Notes under the pieces: generated by a model | What the model saw: only the letters and a program-made list of their open reading frames with translations | Told to the model about the DNA's origin: nothing | Databases searched by the model: none | DNA from: WVZH01 sp034430425 | GTDB lineage: Bacteria > Chloroflexota > Anaerolineae > Anaerolineales > E44-bin32 | Assembly: GCA_034430425.1 (NCBI GenBank) | Contig: DAOUEK010000087.1 | Location: 1-16,691, forward strand | DNA: 16,691 bases | Reading direction: 5' to 3' | Made by a program: the position numbers and the translations under genes | In this document: positions 7,023-15,302 of the stretch, piece after piece | How positions within the stretch are numbered: the stretch's first letter is position 1 | How the letters are laid out: each line of letters starts with the position of its first letter

Positions 7023-8066
7023 ATGAAGATCAGGAAAAATTATCCGATTACCGTATCTGTATCCGTGCTCTCTCAGCTGCTTCGCTATCTGGCGCATCTC
7101 GAGGTGGACATCAATGAGGTTTTTCGGAGCGCGGGCGTCGATCCGGATTTCCTCAAGAATCCTGATGTGCGCATTCCAATTGAAACCTACATCGCCATCG
7201 AGGATGATGCTGTCCGGATTTCCAAGGATCCCAACTTTGGATTGCACATGGGGGAATTTACCGAACCGGGAAGTTGGTCCATTCTTGGCTATATGATGAT
7301 GAACTGCCGAACACTCAGCGAAGCTGCTGAAAAGTCAGGCCGTTACTCGATGATCATCGGAAATCTGATCCAGACGAAAGCGGTTCTCGGCTGGGGCACG
7401 GTGAAGATTGTCCTTTCGACGCCGAAACATGCACCCGTGCTTTCACGTCACTGTTTTGAATCTGCCCTCTCAAGCACGGTGCGCATGGGCAGGTATCTTA
7501 CAGGTAAGCAGATTGACCCACTGGACGTCGGTTTCAGTTATCCCGAGCCGGCATCGATTGCCGAGTACGAAAGAATATTTCGCTCACCTGTATTATTTGA
7601 CCAGAAACAGACCTGCATCACGTATGATATCAATGTAGGCAAGACACCTGTGCTCCAGCCAAATGCGAAACTACTTGAGCACTTTGAGCACTATGCCCAG
7701 GAATACCTGGCGGATATCGAAGGGATCGATAAAACCACACGGATCGTAACCAGGCACATTCTTGCCAACCTGGACAGCAGAAATCTCACGCTCAATAGTA
7801 TCGCCAGGGACATGTCGATGAGTGTCCGCACACTGCAAAACCACTTGAAGAGTGAAGGGGTTGTTTTCCGAGACCTTCTCGAGGATACGCGCGAGCGGCT
7901 GGCGAAAAAGTATCTATGTGAAAATTACACAGTGGAAGACATCACCTATCTGCTCGGTTTCTCCGAACCGAGTGTATTCAGGAAGGCCTTCAAGAGATGG
8001 TCGGGAAGCACGCCGCGCGAATATCGCCAAATGGCATTGACGAGAAACCCCGGGGGAATGCGTTGA
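7023..8066 (+). CDS. AraC-family regulator with arabinose_bd-type N-terminus
   Basis: A 347-residue transcription factor. Residues about 15-210 form a sensor domain of the type found in OruR/ArgR-like regulators, with LLRYLAHLEVDINEVFRSAGVD at the start and FGLHMGE near residue 75. The C-terminal AraC DNA-binding domain has two helix-turn-helix units: SIARDMSMSVRTLQNHLK (259-276), then ITYLLGFSEPSVFRKAFKRW with GSTPREYR (307-335), the usual family ending. The ligand is unknown. An in-frame stop at 7017-7019 limits the start to 7023 or later; TAGGAG directly touches that ATG, which is too close for a normal ribosome site. The gene diverges from the DUF4386-like / oxidoreductase block and is the obvious candidate to control it. 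Confidence 0.9.
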   Translation: MKIRKNYPITVSVSVLSQLLRYLAHLEVDINEVFRSAGVDPDFLKNPDVRIPIETYIAIEDDAVRISKDPNFGLHMGEFTEPGSWSILGYMMMNCRTLSEAAEKSGRYSMIIGNLIQTKAVLGWGTVKIVLSTPKHAPVLSRHCFESALSSTVRMGRYLTGKQIDPLDVGFSYPEPASIAEYERIFRSPVLFDQKQTCITYDINVGKTPVLQPNAKLLEHFEHYAQEYLADIEGIDKTTRIVTRHILANLDSRNLTLNSIARDMSMSVRTLQNHLKSEGVVFRDLLEDTRERLAKKYLCENYTVEDITYLLGFSEPSVFRKAFKRWSGSTPREYRQMALTRNPGGMR

Positions 8067-8187
8067 TCGAACCAGATGTGCCTGGAGCCAGGTTGTCGAG
8101 CGCCATCCGGGCATAGCCTTTGTAATGATCTTCATACATCAGAGTGAACAGCACACAGCAACACTACACCTCGGTAGCTGCAAACAT

Positions 8188-8225
8188 ATTGGCCAACTGT
8201 CATCACGCCAATAGTTGGGACCAAT
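8188..8225. terminator. Hairpin between convergent genes
   Basis: ATTGG-CCAACT (8188-8198) pairs with AGTTGG-GA-CCAAT (8213-8225), an 11-bp stem with a 2-base bulge and a 14-base loop. It lies between the ends of the AraC-type gene (+) and the broken lipoprotein gene (-). There is no T-run on either side, so it is a likely transcript-end structure but not a textbook terminator. Nothing else was seen in 8067-8270. Confidence 0.45.
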
Positions 8226-8270
8226 CATTGTGATTCCTCAATGCTTATGCAATTACGCCCCAGGGCTAAA

Positions 8271-9230
8271 TCATGGCTCCTGGACAGGGAATGGACTGGA
8301 GCACGTAAAGCCTGCAGGAGCATAAAGTGTTTCGAATGCGTATTCGTCGAGATATAGAATGATGGGAGCAGCCAAGCCTGAGTAGGTGATCTCGTAGACA
8401 TCGAGAATCGTCTCTGCATGGTCCACAGATCCCAGGCGTACGTACGTGATTTCCTCTCCCGACGGACCAAGCAGCGTGTCCAAGTACGCCCTCTCTCTGG
8501 CCGGCCCGCCAAAAGATTGACCACCGACTCTGATCGGATTGTCCTCTGAATAGCCATATGATGTATCCGTCGAGACAGCACATGCTTCCCCGGCTGCTGC
8601 GGCAGTCTCGAAGAACGCAAGCGAATCAATGACCGCTGTGTAGACCGGTTCACCTTCGCTCTCCCAACCTGGTCCGGTGGGAGGATCCATAACAATGATG
8701 AAGGCCAAGATCAGACGCGTGTTTCCCGGATCAACAATGGTAATACGACCGGTAATGCTTTCACCGAAAAGGTTCCCATTCAAATCGGCGGTTAATGCAC
8801 TCGCGCCTGCAACTTCTGTTGTATACGACTCGGAAGCTTCAAAGTCTTCCATGTCTTTCTGGATATTGGCAAGAAAGTTTTCCATGGAATTCATTATGAT
8901 GTCGTCCGTTTCTGTTGGCATGGATACGATGGAAAACAGTATGGTTTGATTGCTATTCGCCATGCTAACTTGAGCTTCTGTGTAGCTGGTGTGGAAGCCA
9001 ATAGGAGGCAGCAATCAGAAGCCACCACTTGAAAGCGCTACGGGTTCGACAAGAAGCAGGTCTTTCTCGGAGGGCACAGTCTCAACAGTTGCTGTTGGAG
9101 AAGGAGATGAATGAGGCGTAGATTGCTGTTTCGTGTCCGTGGGTGACGGATCGGTTGCTTTTACAGTACATGCAGTCAGCATGCCAAGAGCGCAAATTAA
9201 TAAATACAGAAAGAAACGAACCTTTTTCAT
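8271..9230 (-). pseudogene. Lipoprotein gene interrupted by one in-frame TGA
   Basis: One frame runs from ATG 9230 (strong GGAGGAGG site just upstream) to the stop at 8271, broken only by a TGA at 9015-9017 (codon 72 of 320). The first 71 codons give a signal peptide with lipobox L-T-A-C (Cys21), a Ser/Thr/Pro linker, and VEPVALSSGGF. Immediately past the TGA the frame resumes with LLPPIGFHTSYTEAQVSMANS, the expected continuation of a PsbP/DcrB-like domain (to about codon 205). A C-terminal domain follows with SEDNPIRVGG, RERAYLDTLLGPSGE and LYLDEYAFE, which I recognise as a recurring block in bacterial lipoproteins. Everything after the TGA still looks like selected protein, so the break is recent, a sequencing error, or is read through. 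TGA is an ordinary stop elsewhere in this window. Confidence 0.75.
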
Positions 9231-9313
9231 GGTTCCTCCTCCCTTGAAACGGGTATCACCCCATATTACTTCATGAAAATCGATTCTGCACGAAAGGAAT
9301 GCCGAAACCCGGT

Positions 9314-9814
9314 TTATTCGGGACAAGCCATCATGGTCGTCATCCACACGAGGTTATCTATGACGACTTCTTCGCTTTTAGCAACCTCCTCTACACCGGC
9401 TGATGTCGTATTGCAGTTGTCGCTGCTCAATCCGGAAATTTGAAGCCGGTAACGTTCTCCCACGTAGATATTGCCCGGGGTAAGCTCGACACGATCACCG
9501 ATTTCATCCAGCTCGAAGGTGAACTCGATCGGCGTCACCGGCTCGTAGACAACACCTTCGGGGCAGTGCACTTGCTCCGTTTCAGTCTCTGCACTATAGG
9601 AGATCGAGCAATTGGTATTGCGCTGCGCGATCTCCAATTGCGCTGCGCTCCAGAAGGCGAATCGCAAAGGTCGTTCAGCAGAGAAAACACGTGAGTCGAT
9701 TGTTATTGTGAATGAGACCGCAGTATCAGATGTAGTATTGGACGGAATCAAATTACATCCTGCAGTTATCACAAGCAGGACGAGAACAAACGAAATCGCT
9801 TTAACTCGAGTCAT
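9314..9814 (-). CDS. Hypothetical lipoprotein, beta-rich
   Basis: A 166-residue protein with signal peptide and lipobox I-T-A-G-C (Cys20). The mature part is rich in beta-prone residues and contains several further Cys, which could pair outside the membrane. No known domain was recognised; it may be an immunoglobulin-like or lipocalin-like fold, but this is a guess. The ATG at 9814 follows GAGGAGACAAGGAAA, a good ribosome site. It lies 83 bases upstream of the interrupted lipoprotein gene on the same strand, so the two may be one operon encoding cell-surface proteins. Confidence 0.72.
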   Translation of the reverse strand: MTRVKAISFVLVLLVITAGCNLIPSNTTSDTAVSFTITIDSRVFSAERPLRFAFWSAAQLEIAQRNTNCSISYSAETETEQVHCPEGVVYEPVTPIEFTFELDEIGDRVELTPGNIYVGERYRLQISGLSSDNCNTTSAGVEEVAKSEEVVIDNLVWMTTMMACPE

Positions 9815-10330
9815 TTTCCTTGTCTCCTCTCGATCTTTTAACGCCAGTGAGTTGTAGATTGTTCCAGCCTGAGGATAATCCTCTAGAACAGCACCCGGAA
9901 AATCGTCACGTTCGTGATCAAGTTAAAGTAGTATGTGCTACAACAGCAGACCATATCGAACCACGCTGCCGTCGGCAATGCGTAAGAAACCAACGCAATC
10001 CCAACATGATCATAAACCACAACGAACCCGAGACCCAGGCGAACTGTAATCCTGTGGAAGTCGAATGAAACCCAAGATGCAAGTGATGCGCACCAGCGAA
10101 GGTCACTGCAATCACTGCTGTTCCCGCTCGTCTTCTCAAGGATTCCTCAACCGATTGAGGCCAACATTGGACCGAGTATCTCCTTTCAGAATAGTAGAGA
10201 GATTGCAAGGTCGGGCTGGATTGCTCTACACTATGATTAATCTACGTTGGAGTGGTGTAACCAGCGTTCGATAGCAATTAAGCCCGGATAATGGCGATCA
10301 GCACGATCATCTCGCCGATGAGGATGGACC
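9815..10330. other. Gene-poor stretch of about 500 bases
   Basis: No convincing intact gene was found here. It holds the upstream region of the lipoprotein at 9814, a perfect short palindrome GAGGAT-A-ATCCTC at 9871-9883, a possible decayed membrane-protein gene on the minus strand (9883-10167), and the upstream region of the DUF6062-like gene. No consensus promoter for the latter could be picked out. Confidence 0.6.
9883..10167 (-). pseudogene. Possible decayed small membrane-protein gene
   Basis: An ATG at 10167 is preceded by AAGGAGATACT plus seven bases, the same layout as the DUF4386-like gene at 6822, but its frame stops after six codons. A second frame carries hydrophobic membrane-like sequence in the middle (TAVIAVTFAGAHH, then FAWVSGSLWFMIMLGLRWF). 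The first frame becomes membrane-like again near the end (FNLITNVTIFRVLF, stop at 9883-9885). This pattern suggests a gene of roughly 95-100 codons broken by two frameshifts. No family was recognised, and hydrophobic stretches can occur by chance. Confidence 0.3.
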
Positions 10331-11110
10331 ATGGATTCAAAAATCAAAGAAGCGATCCCAAAAGTTGCCGAGAAAATCGGTCTCCGCGGTCGAAAAGGAT
10401 CGAAACCATTCAGTTACTTCGACCTGATCGACATGCTGGAGCATCCGGGTTGCCCTGTATGCAATTTGCTCCTTCAGAAGTCGGATCGTTATCTCAATAC
10501 GATTTTTTCCGAGATGGTGCTCAATCCCGACACACACCAGGCCTTCCGAGAGCGAAGAGGCTTGTGCGCACAACACAGCGCGCGGGCAGCCGAACACATT
10601 GGTGGAACGCTTGAAATTGCCATTTTGTTCGCCGCTGGGCTCGATGAAGTAGTCCAGGCCTTATCGGAAGGCTTGCCCAGTGGTGACGGGAAACCGTTGC
10701 AAAACATGACCAAGCGCAATGGAAAACGTAAAACCCTGGAAAGGCGACTTGCTCCAACCGAGGCTTGCATGGTCTGCAGCTATTTGTATGAATGTGAGAT
10801 GCGCTATATCGACACTTTGGGAAAACACATTTGTGATCCAAAGGTTTCAAAAGCCTTTGAAGATTCGGAAGGGCTGTGTCTGCCACACTTTCGCATGACG
10901 CTTCTCAATACATCCAAGGCATCTGCAAGAGAGCACCTTATTGCCATCCATAAGGAAATCTGGACGACTTTGAAGGAGGAGCTTGATTCCTTTATCGCTA
11001 AGAACAATTACCTTCACAAACATGAAATTAATTCACGGGAAGGTGATAGCTGGCGAAAAGTCTTACGAATTGCCGGTAAAAGCGGTGTACTTGGCCCCGA
11101 TCGATTCTGA
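10331..11110 (+). CDS. DUF6062-like protein with two CxxC/CxxH units
   Basis: A 259-residue predicted cytoplasmic protein with no signal peptide or membrane helix, resembling the DUF6062 family of unknown function. Two similar units are visible: C-P-V-C at 41-44 paired with C-A-Q-H at 79-82, and C-M-V-C at 146-149 paired with C-L-P-H at 183-186. In each, the gap between the halves is about 34 residues and a GLC precedes the second half. The pattern suggests two bound metal ions, probably zinc. A basic linker (about 120-140) separates the units, and a long charged helix follows the second. ATG 10331 follows GAGG by 7 bases. It converges on the ABC exporter operon with only 39 bases between. 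Confidence 0.82.
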   Translation: MDSKIKEAIPKVAEKIGLRGRKGSKPFSYFDLIDMLEHPGCPVCNLLLQKSDRYLNTIFSEMVLNPDTHQAFRERRGLCAQHSARAAEHIGGTLEIAILFAAGLDEVVQALSEGLPSGDGKPLQNMTKRNGKRKTLERRLAPTEACMVCSYLYECEMRYIDTLGKHICDPKVSKAFEDSEGLCLPHFRMTLLNTSKASAREHLIAIHKEIWTTLKEELDSFIAKNNYLHKHEINSREGDSWRKVLRIAGKSGVLGPDRF

Positions 11111-11149
11111 GTTGGATCTACTTTGCCATCCTCCACATATTTGGGAGCA

Positions 11150-13039
11150 TTAAGCCGCCTCGGAATAATCGAATTGGCTGTTGTAAAGCTCGGCGTAAAA
11201 TCCACTGCGTTCCAGCAGCTCTTCATGTGTGCCTTGCTCAATGATGTCACCCTCATCCATCACCAGGATTAGATCGGCGTTGCGAATCGTCGAGAGGCGG
11301 TGCGCGATGATAAAGCTGGTGCGGTTCTGCATAAGATTGTCCATCGCCTTCTGAATTAGCACCTCCGTGCGGGTGTCGACCGAACTTGTCGCTTCATCCA
11401 GAATCAACATGCGGGGATCGAGTACAATCGCACGGGCAATCGTGAGCAGCTGTTTCTGCCCCTCGGAAATATTGGAGACTTCCTCGTTGAGCACCAGGTT
11501 GTATCCTTCAGGCAGCGTACGTACGAAGTGGTCGACATGGGCGGCCTTGGCTGCCTCGATCACCTCCTGGTCGCTTGCGCTGGGCCTTCCATAGCGAATG
11601 TTCTCCATGATGGTATCGTTGTACAGCCAGGTATCCTGCAGCACCATACCGAACATGCAACGCAAATCCTCACGCTTGAAATCCTTGATGTTGTGGCCGT
11701 CGATCAGGATGGCGCCTTCGTTAGTGTCATAAAATCGCATCAGCAGTTTAACCAAGGTGGTCTTTCCGGCGCCCGTAGGCCCGACAATGGCGATCTTCTG
11801 CCCCGGCTTAACGTCGGCGGAAAATCCTTTGATCACAATTTCATCGGGGGTATAACCAAAGCGGACGTTCTGGAAAACAACGTTTCCCTCAATTGCTTCA
11901 GGCCGCACAGGTTGATCGGTATCCGGCGCTTCTTCATCCTCGTTGATGAATTCGAAGACGCGCTCCGCCGCTGCGGCGGTCTGCTGAAGGACGTTGGAGA
12001 TGTTGGCAATCTGCCGGATGGGCTGATTGAAAGAACTGACGTATTGGATGAAAGCCTGAATATCGCCCACAGTGATCGTCTGCCGGATCGCCAGGTAGCC
12101 TCCCAAAATGGCGATACCCACGTAACCCAGGTTGCCCACAAAACTCATGACGGGCATGATCAAGTGGGTGAAAAATTGGGATTTCCATGCCGAGGTATAC
12201 AGGGTCTCATTCAAACCATCGAAGCGTTCGATACTCTCGGCTTCCCCGTTGAAGGCTTTCATTACCAGGTGTCCGCCAAACATCTCCTCAACGTGTCCAT
12301 TGACATGACCGAGATAATCCTGCTGCTGCATGAAGTACTTCTGTGATCGGCTCACCACCAGAACGACGATCAAGGTCGAAAGCGGGATGATCAACAAGGC
12401 AATTAACGTCATTTGCCAGCTGATGGAGAGCATCATGACCAGGATGCCCAACACAGTAACAACCGACGTGACGATCTGTGAGAGGCTTTGACTCAACGTC
12501 TGGTTGACAGTATCCACATCGTTGGTAATGCGTGAGAGCACTTCACCCTGGCTGGTTCTGTCGAAGTACCTAAAGGGCATACGGTTGATTTTGTCGGCAA
12601 TATCCCTGCGGAAGCGGTAGGTGATGTCCGTGGAAATCGAAGCCATGATCCAGCCCTGGATGAACGAGAACAGAGTAGAAGCGAGATACAGCGCCAGCGT
12701 AATCAAGATGATCTGGCCGATATAATCAAAATCAATCCCGCTGCCCGTCCCGGCGACGATCCCGATGACACCTTCGAACAGCCTTGTGGTGGCCCGACCC
12801 AATATCTTGGGCCCAACGATGGCAAAGATCGTAGATGCAATTGCGACGAGCATTACGAACATAATTGCGATTTTGTAAGTGCCGAGATATTCGATCAGCT
12901 TTCGCATCGTGCCTTTGAAATCCCGCGCTCGATCTCCTTTGAGCATGGCCATAGGGCCGCCGTGGCCCATTGGGCCGCGGCCTCGCATGGGGCCACGAGG
13001 TCTCCGCGGCGATGATGAGTTTGTGTCTTGAGAGGTCAT
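11150..13039 (-). CDS. ABC half-exporter, subunit with catalytic Walker B
   Basis: A 629-residue fused membrane/ATPase half-transporter of the YfiB/YfiC-like multidrug group. After an Arg/Gly/Pro/Met-rich N-terminal tail (residues 10-35, GPM repeats) come six membrane helices (about 55-330). The ATPase domain has Walker A G-P-T-G-A-G-K-T-T (420-428), Q-loop Q468, signature I-S-E-G-Q (524-528), Walker B M-L-I-L-D-E with catalytic E549, and switch H580. The signature departs from LSGGQ, while Walker B and the His switch are normal. The partner shows the reverse, as expected for a heterodimer with one active site. ATG 13039 overlaps the upstream gene's stop as ATGA and has GGAGGAG before it, so the two are translationally coupled. 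Confidence 0.95.
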   Translation of the reverse strand: MTSQDTNSSSPRRPRGPMRGRGPMGHGGPMAMLKGDRARDFKGTMRKLIEYLGTYKIAIMFVMLVAIASTIFAIVGPKILGRATTRLFEGVIGIVAGTGSGIDFDYIGQIILITLALYLASTLFSFIQGWIMASISTDITYRFRRDIADKINRMPFRYFDRTSQGEVLSRITNDVDTVNQTLSQSLSQIVTSVVTVLGILVMMLSISWQMTLIALLIIPLSTLIVVLVVSRSQKYFMQQQDYLGHVNGHVEEMFGGHLVMKAFNGEAESIERFDGLNETLYTSAWKSQFFTHLIMPVMSFVGNLGYVGIAILGGYLAIRQTITVGDIQAFIQYVSSFNQPIRQIANISNVLQQTAAAAERVFEFINEDEEAPDTDQPVRPEAIEGNVVFQNVRFGYTPDEIVIKGFSADVKPGQKIAIVGPTGAGKTTLVKLLMRFYDTNEGAILIDGHNIKDFKREDLRCMFGMVLQDTWLYNDTIMENIRYGRPSASDQEVIEAAKAAHVDHFVRTLPEGYNLVLNEEVSNISEGQKQLLTIARAIVLDPRMLILDEATSSVDTRTEVLIQKAMDNLMQNRTSFIIAHRLSTIRNADLILVMDEGDIIEQGTHEELLERSGFYAELYNSQFDYSEAA

Positions 13040-15276
13040 GCCAACTCCTCCGCACTCAATTGTGAGTGAGCAATTTCTTGATACGTTTCGCAGGTCTCCA
13101 TCAACTCTTCATGCCTGCCCTTGCCAACCACGCGGCCTTCCTCGAGTACGATGATTTGATCTGCGTTCATGACCGTAGCTACACGCTGCGTGACGATAAG
13201 CACCGTGGCAGCACCCGTTTTCTGCTTCAGTGTTCTACGTAAAATTGAATCCGTCTTGAAATCCAGTGCCGAGAAACTATCATCGAAGATGTAGATTGGA
13301 GGTTTTTTAACCATCGCGCGAGCAATGGCCAGACGCTGCCGCTGGCCACCTGAAACGTTCGTGCCGCCCTGGGCAATCTCGGCGGCGAAGCCTTCCCCGT
13401 CCTCAAAAACGAATTCGCTTGCCTGCGCGATATCGACGGCCTCGCGCAGTGTCTCATCGCTGGCGTCTGGATCGGCGTAACGCAAATTGCTTTCGATAGT
13501 TCCGGAGAAGAGCATGCCCTTTTGTGGAACGTAACCGATCTTGTCGCGCAAATCATGCTGCCGCACATTACGTATATCGATCCCATCCAGATGGATACTT
13601 CCCTGTGTCACGTCGTAGAAACGCGGGATGAGATTGATCACCGTCGATTTACCACAGCCCGTCGAGCCGATGAAAGCGGTTGTTTCACCCGGAAGTGCTG
13701 TGAAGTTAATTCCATGCAGCACATCATCCAGCGCCCCCGGATAGCGGAAAGAAACATTGCGGAATTCGATCTTGCCTTTAAAATCGTCACCGAATTTTCG
13801 TGGCTCTTCCGGATCCTTGATGGTGATCTCGGTTTCCAATACATCGGCAATCCGATCCCCGGAAACCGCCGCCCTGGGCAAGAAGATGAACAACATCGAC
13901 ATCATCATAAAGGCGAAGACGATTTGCATCGCATACTGCAGGAATGCCATCATGTCACCGACCTGCATGTTCGCTTCCGCAACCTGATGGGCACCGACCC
14001 AGATGATGCCCAGCGAGAGGCCATTCATTAACAGCATCATCACTGGCATCATCGTAACCATCACGCGGGCGATGAACAGGCTTGTAGCGGTCAGATCGCG
14101 GTTGGCGCTATCAAAGCGCGCGGCTTCGTCCCTCTGTTTATTGAAGGCACGAATAACCATCATACCGGAGAGATTCTCACGCGTCACCAGGTTGAGACGG
14201 TCGATCAAGCTTTGAATGATCTTGAACTTGGGCAAGGCGATCGAGAAGACCACCAGGATCACGCTGAGCAGCGCGACGACGACCACGGCGATAATCCACC
14301 ACATCTCTGCGCTTTTATCGATGGCCCTTAGGATGCCGCCGATGCCAATGATCGGCGCGAAGAAAACCATGCGCAGGATCATGAATATGACAGTCTGGAC
14401 CTGAGTCACGTCGTTGGTCGAGCGAGTAATCAGTGAAGCTGTCGAAAATTTATCAAATTCAGCGCTGGTGAAATGCTCCACCTTTTGGAATACATCTTTG
14501 CGGATATCACGTGCTGCGCCGGCTGCCACTCGGGACGCCAGATAACCTACGGCGATGGCGCATATGCCGCCGAGAAGCGAGATCAGCAGCATCAAACCGC
14601 CGGTGCGCAGGATGTAGCTGGTCTGCAGCTGAGCGACATCCATGCCGAGCGCTTCGTATTCCGACTTGACCGCACCGACGGCCATCTGCGTGATCATGCT
14701 TTTCCCGAGGGAGGCAACCATCTCATCCAGCCTGGCGCGCAGCACGGAGCGCTGAGCGTCGGGCAGCATTTTCAGGACTTCGAAAACGTCCATTCCTTCC
14801 GGGATCATGGAGGGGTCAAAATCGAAGCCAAAATCCATTGGCGGTGCCTGGGATGTATCCGCCGCCATCTGCTCGATACCCGAAACAACCAACCAGGCCT
14901 TACCCATAATGGCATTGAGTGCATCGATCTCCGCCCGATCGCCATCTTTACGGATGTAAACGGGTTCCGCCGCCAGGAGGGGATAATCATCGAGATACGC
15001 ATCTGCGTTTGCAGATGACGGTTCCAGTAATACGTAGCTTTCAACCACGCGAGCAGATTCATCATCGCTCATGAAGAGCAACAGCCTCTCCATTTCACTC
15101 TGGCGAATTGCGATCGGAACGGCATTCTCCACACCGTTCTGCTGAATGCCATTATTGACGATCTTCGACAGGTAATCTGGCAGCGCCAGATCTGCATTCG
15201 CCTGGAAAAACAGCAGGGAAATGGATAAGATGATGAAAAATGTATATGGCTTTAAATATTTTCGTAATCGCAGCAT
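13036..15276 (-). CDS. ABC half-exporter, degenerate-site subunit with large loop insert
   Basis: A 746-residue half-transporter, about 150 residues longer than usual. Membrane helix 1 (about 11-30) and helix 2 (about 222-247) are separated by some 170 mostly hydrophilic residues, where typical exporters have a short outer loop. The ATPase domain has Walker A G-S-T-G-C-G-K-S-T (537-545), Q585, a good signature V-S-G-G-Q (641-645), Walker B I-Y-I-F-D-D in which D666 replaces the catalytic Glu, and Q697 in place of the switch His. So its own ATP site is degenerate while its signature completes the partner's active site. ATG 15276 follows GAGGAG by 9 bases and lies 26 bases after the MarR gene. 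Drug or lipid export is likely; the substrate is unknown. Confidence 0.95.
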   Translation of the reverse strand: MLRLRKYLKPYTFFIILSISLLFFQANADLALPDYLSKIVNNGIQQNGVENAVPIAIRQSEMERLLLFMSDDESARVVESYVLLEPSSANADAYLDDYPLLAAEPVYIRKDGDRAEIDALNAIMGKAWLVVSGIEQMAADTSQAPPMDFGFDFDPSMIPEGMDVFEVLKMLPDAQRSVLRARLDEMVASLGKSMITQMAVGAVKSEYEALGMDVAQLQTSYILRTGGLMLLISLLGGICAIAVGYLASRVAAGAARDIRKDVFQKVEHFTSAEFDKFSTASLITRSTNDVTQVQTVIFMILRMVFFAPIIGIGGILRAIDKSAEMWWIIAVVVVALLSVILVVFSIALPKFKIIQSLIDRLNLVTRENLSGMMVIRAFNKQRDEAARFDSANRDLTATSLFIARVMVTMMPVMMLLMNGLSLGIIWVGAHQVAEANMQVGDMMAFLQYAMQIVFAFMMMSMLFIFLPRAAVSGDRIADVLETEITIKDPEEPRKFGDDFKGKIEFRNVSFRYPGALDDVLHGINFTALPGETTAFIGSTGCGKSTVINLIPRFYDVTQGSIHLDGIDIRNVRQHDLRDKIGYVPQKGMLFSGTIESNLRYADPDASDETLREAVDIAQASEFVFEDGEGFAAEIAQGGTNVSGGQRQRLAIARAMVKKPPIYIFDDSFSALDFKTDSILRRTLKQKTGAATVLIVTQRVATVMNADQIIVLEEGRVVGKGRHEELMETCETYQEIAHSQLSAEELA

Positions 15277-15302
15277 CTCAGCTTGCTCCTCGAAATTTAG
15301 CT

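Noticed and set aside
8225..8695. A 156-codon minus-strand frame overlapping the end of the broken lipoprotein gene
   Set aside because: It is basic and low in structure, and the other frame in the same stretch contains clear conserved blocks.
8960..9017. Selenocysteine insertion at the in-frame TGA
   Set aside because: The sequence after the TGA gives no convincing stem-loop (only short GCTG/CAGC pairing), and nothing in the context suggests a redox Cys position.
9015..9017. TGA reassigned to tryptophan
   Set aside because: TGA is the natural stop of the MFS, AraC-type, MarR, larger ABC and DUF6062-like genes here.
9871..9883. GAGGAT-A-ATCCTC perfect palindrome as a terminator
   Set aside because: A one-base loop cannot form a normal hairpin and there is no T-run. 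It could be a protein-binding site, but nothing else supports this.
11528..12346. A 272-codon open frame on the + strand opposite the ABC exporter gene
   Set aside because: It lies wholly antisense to a certain ABC transporter gene, has no ribosome site or family features, and its composition follows from the codon bias of the real gene.
12930..13015. GC-rich repeated stretch as a DNA repeat element
   Set aside because: It encodes the Arg/Gly/Pro/Met-rich tail of the ABC subunit, a feature I recall in related exporters, so the repetitiveness is at protein level.
14473..15018. A 181-codon + strand frame opposite the larger ABC subunit
   Set aside because: Antisense shadow; it is His- and Arg-rich with no domain-like pattern.
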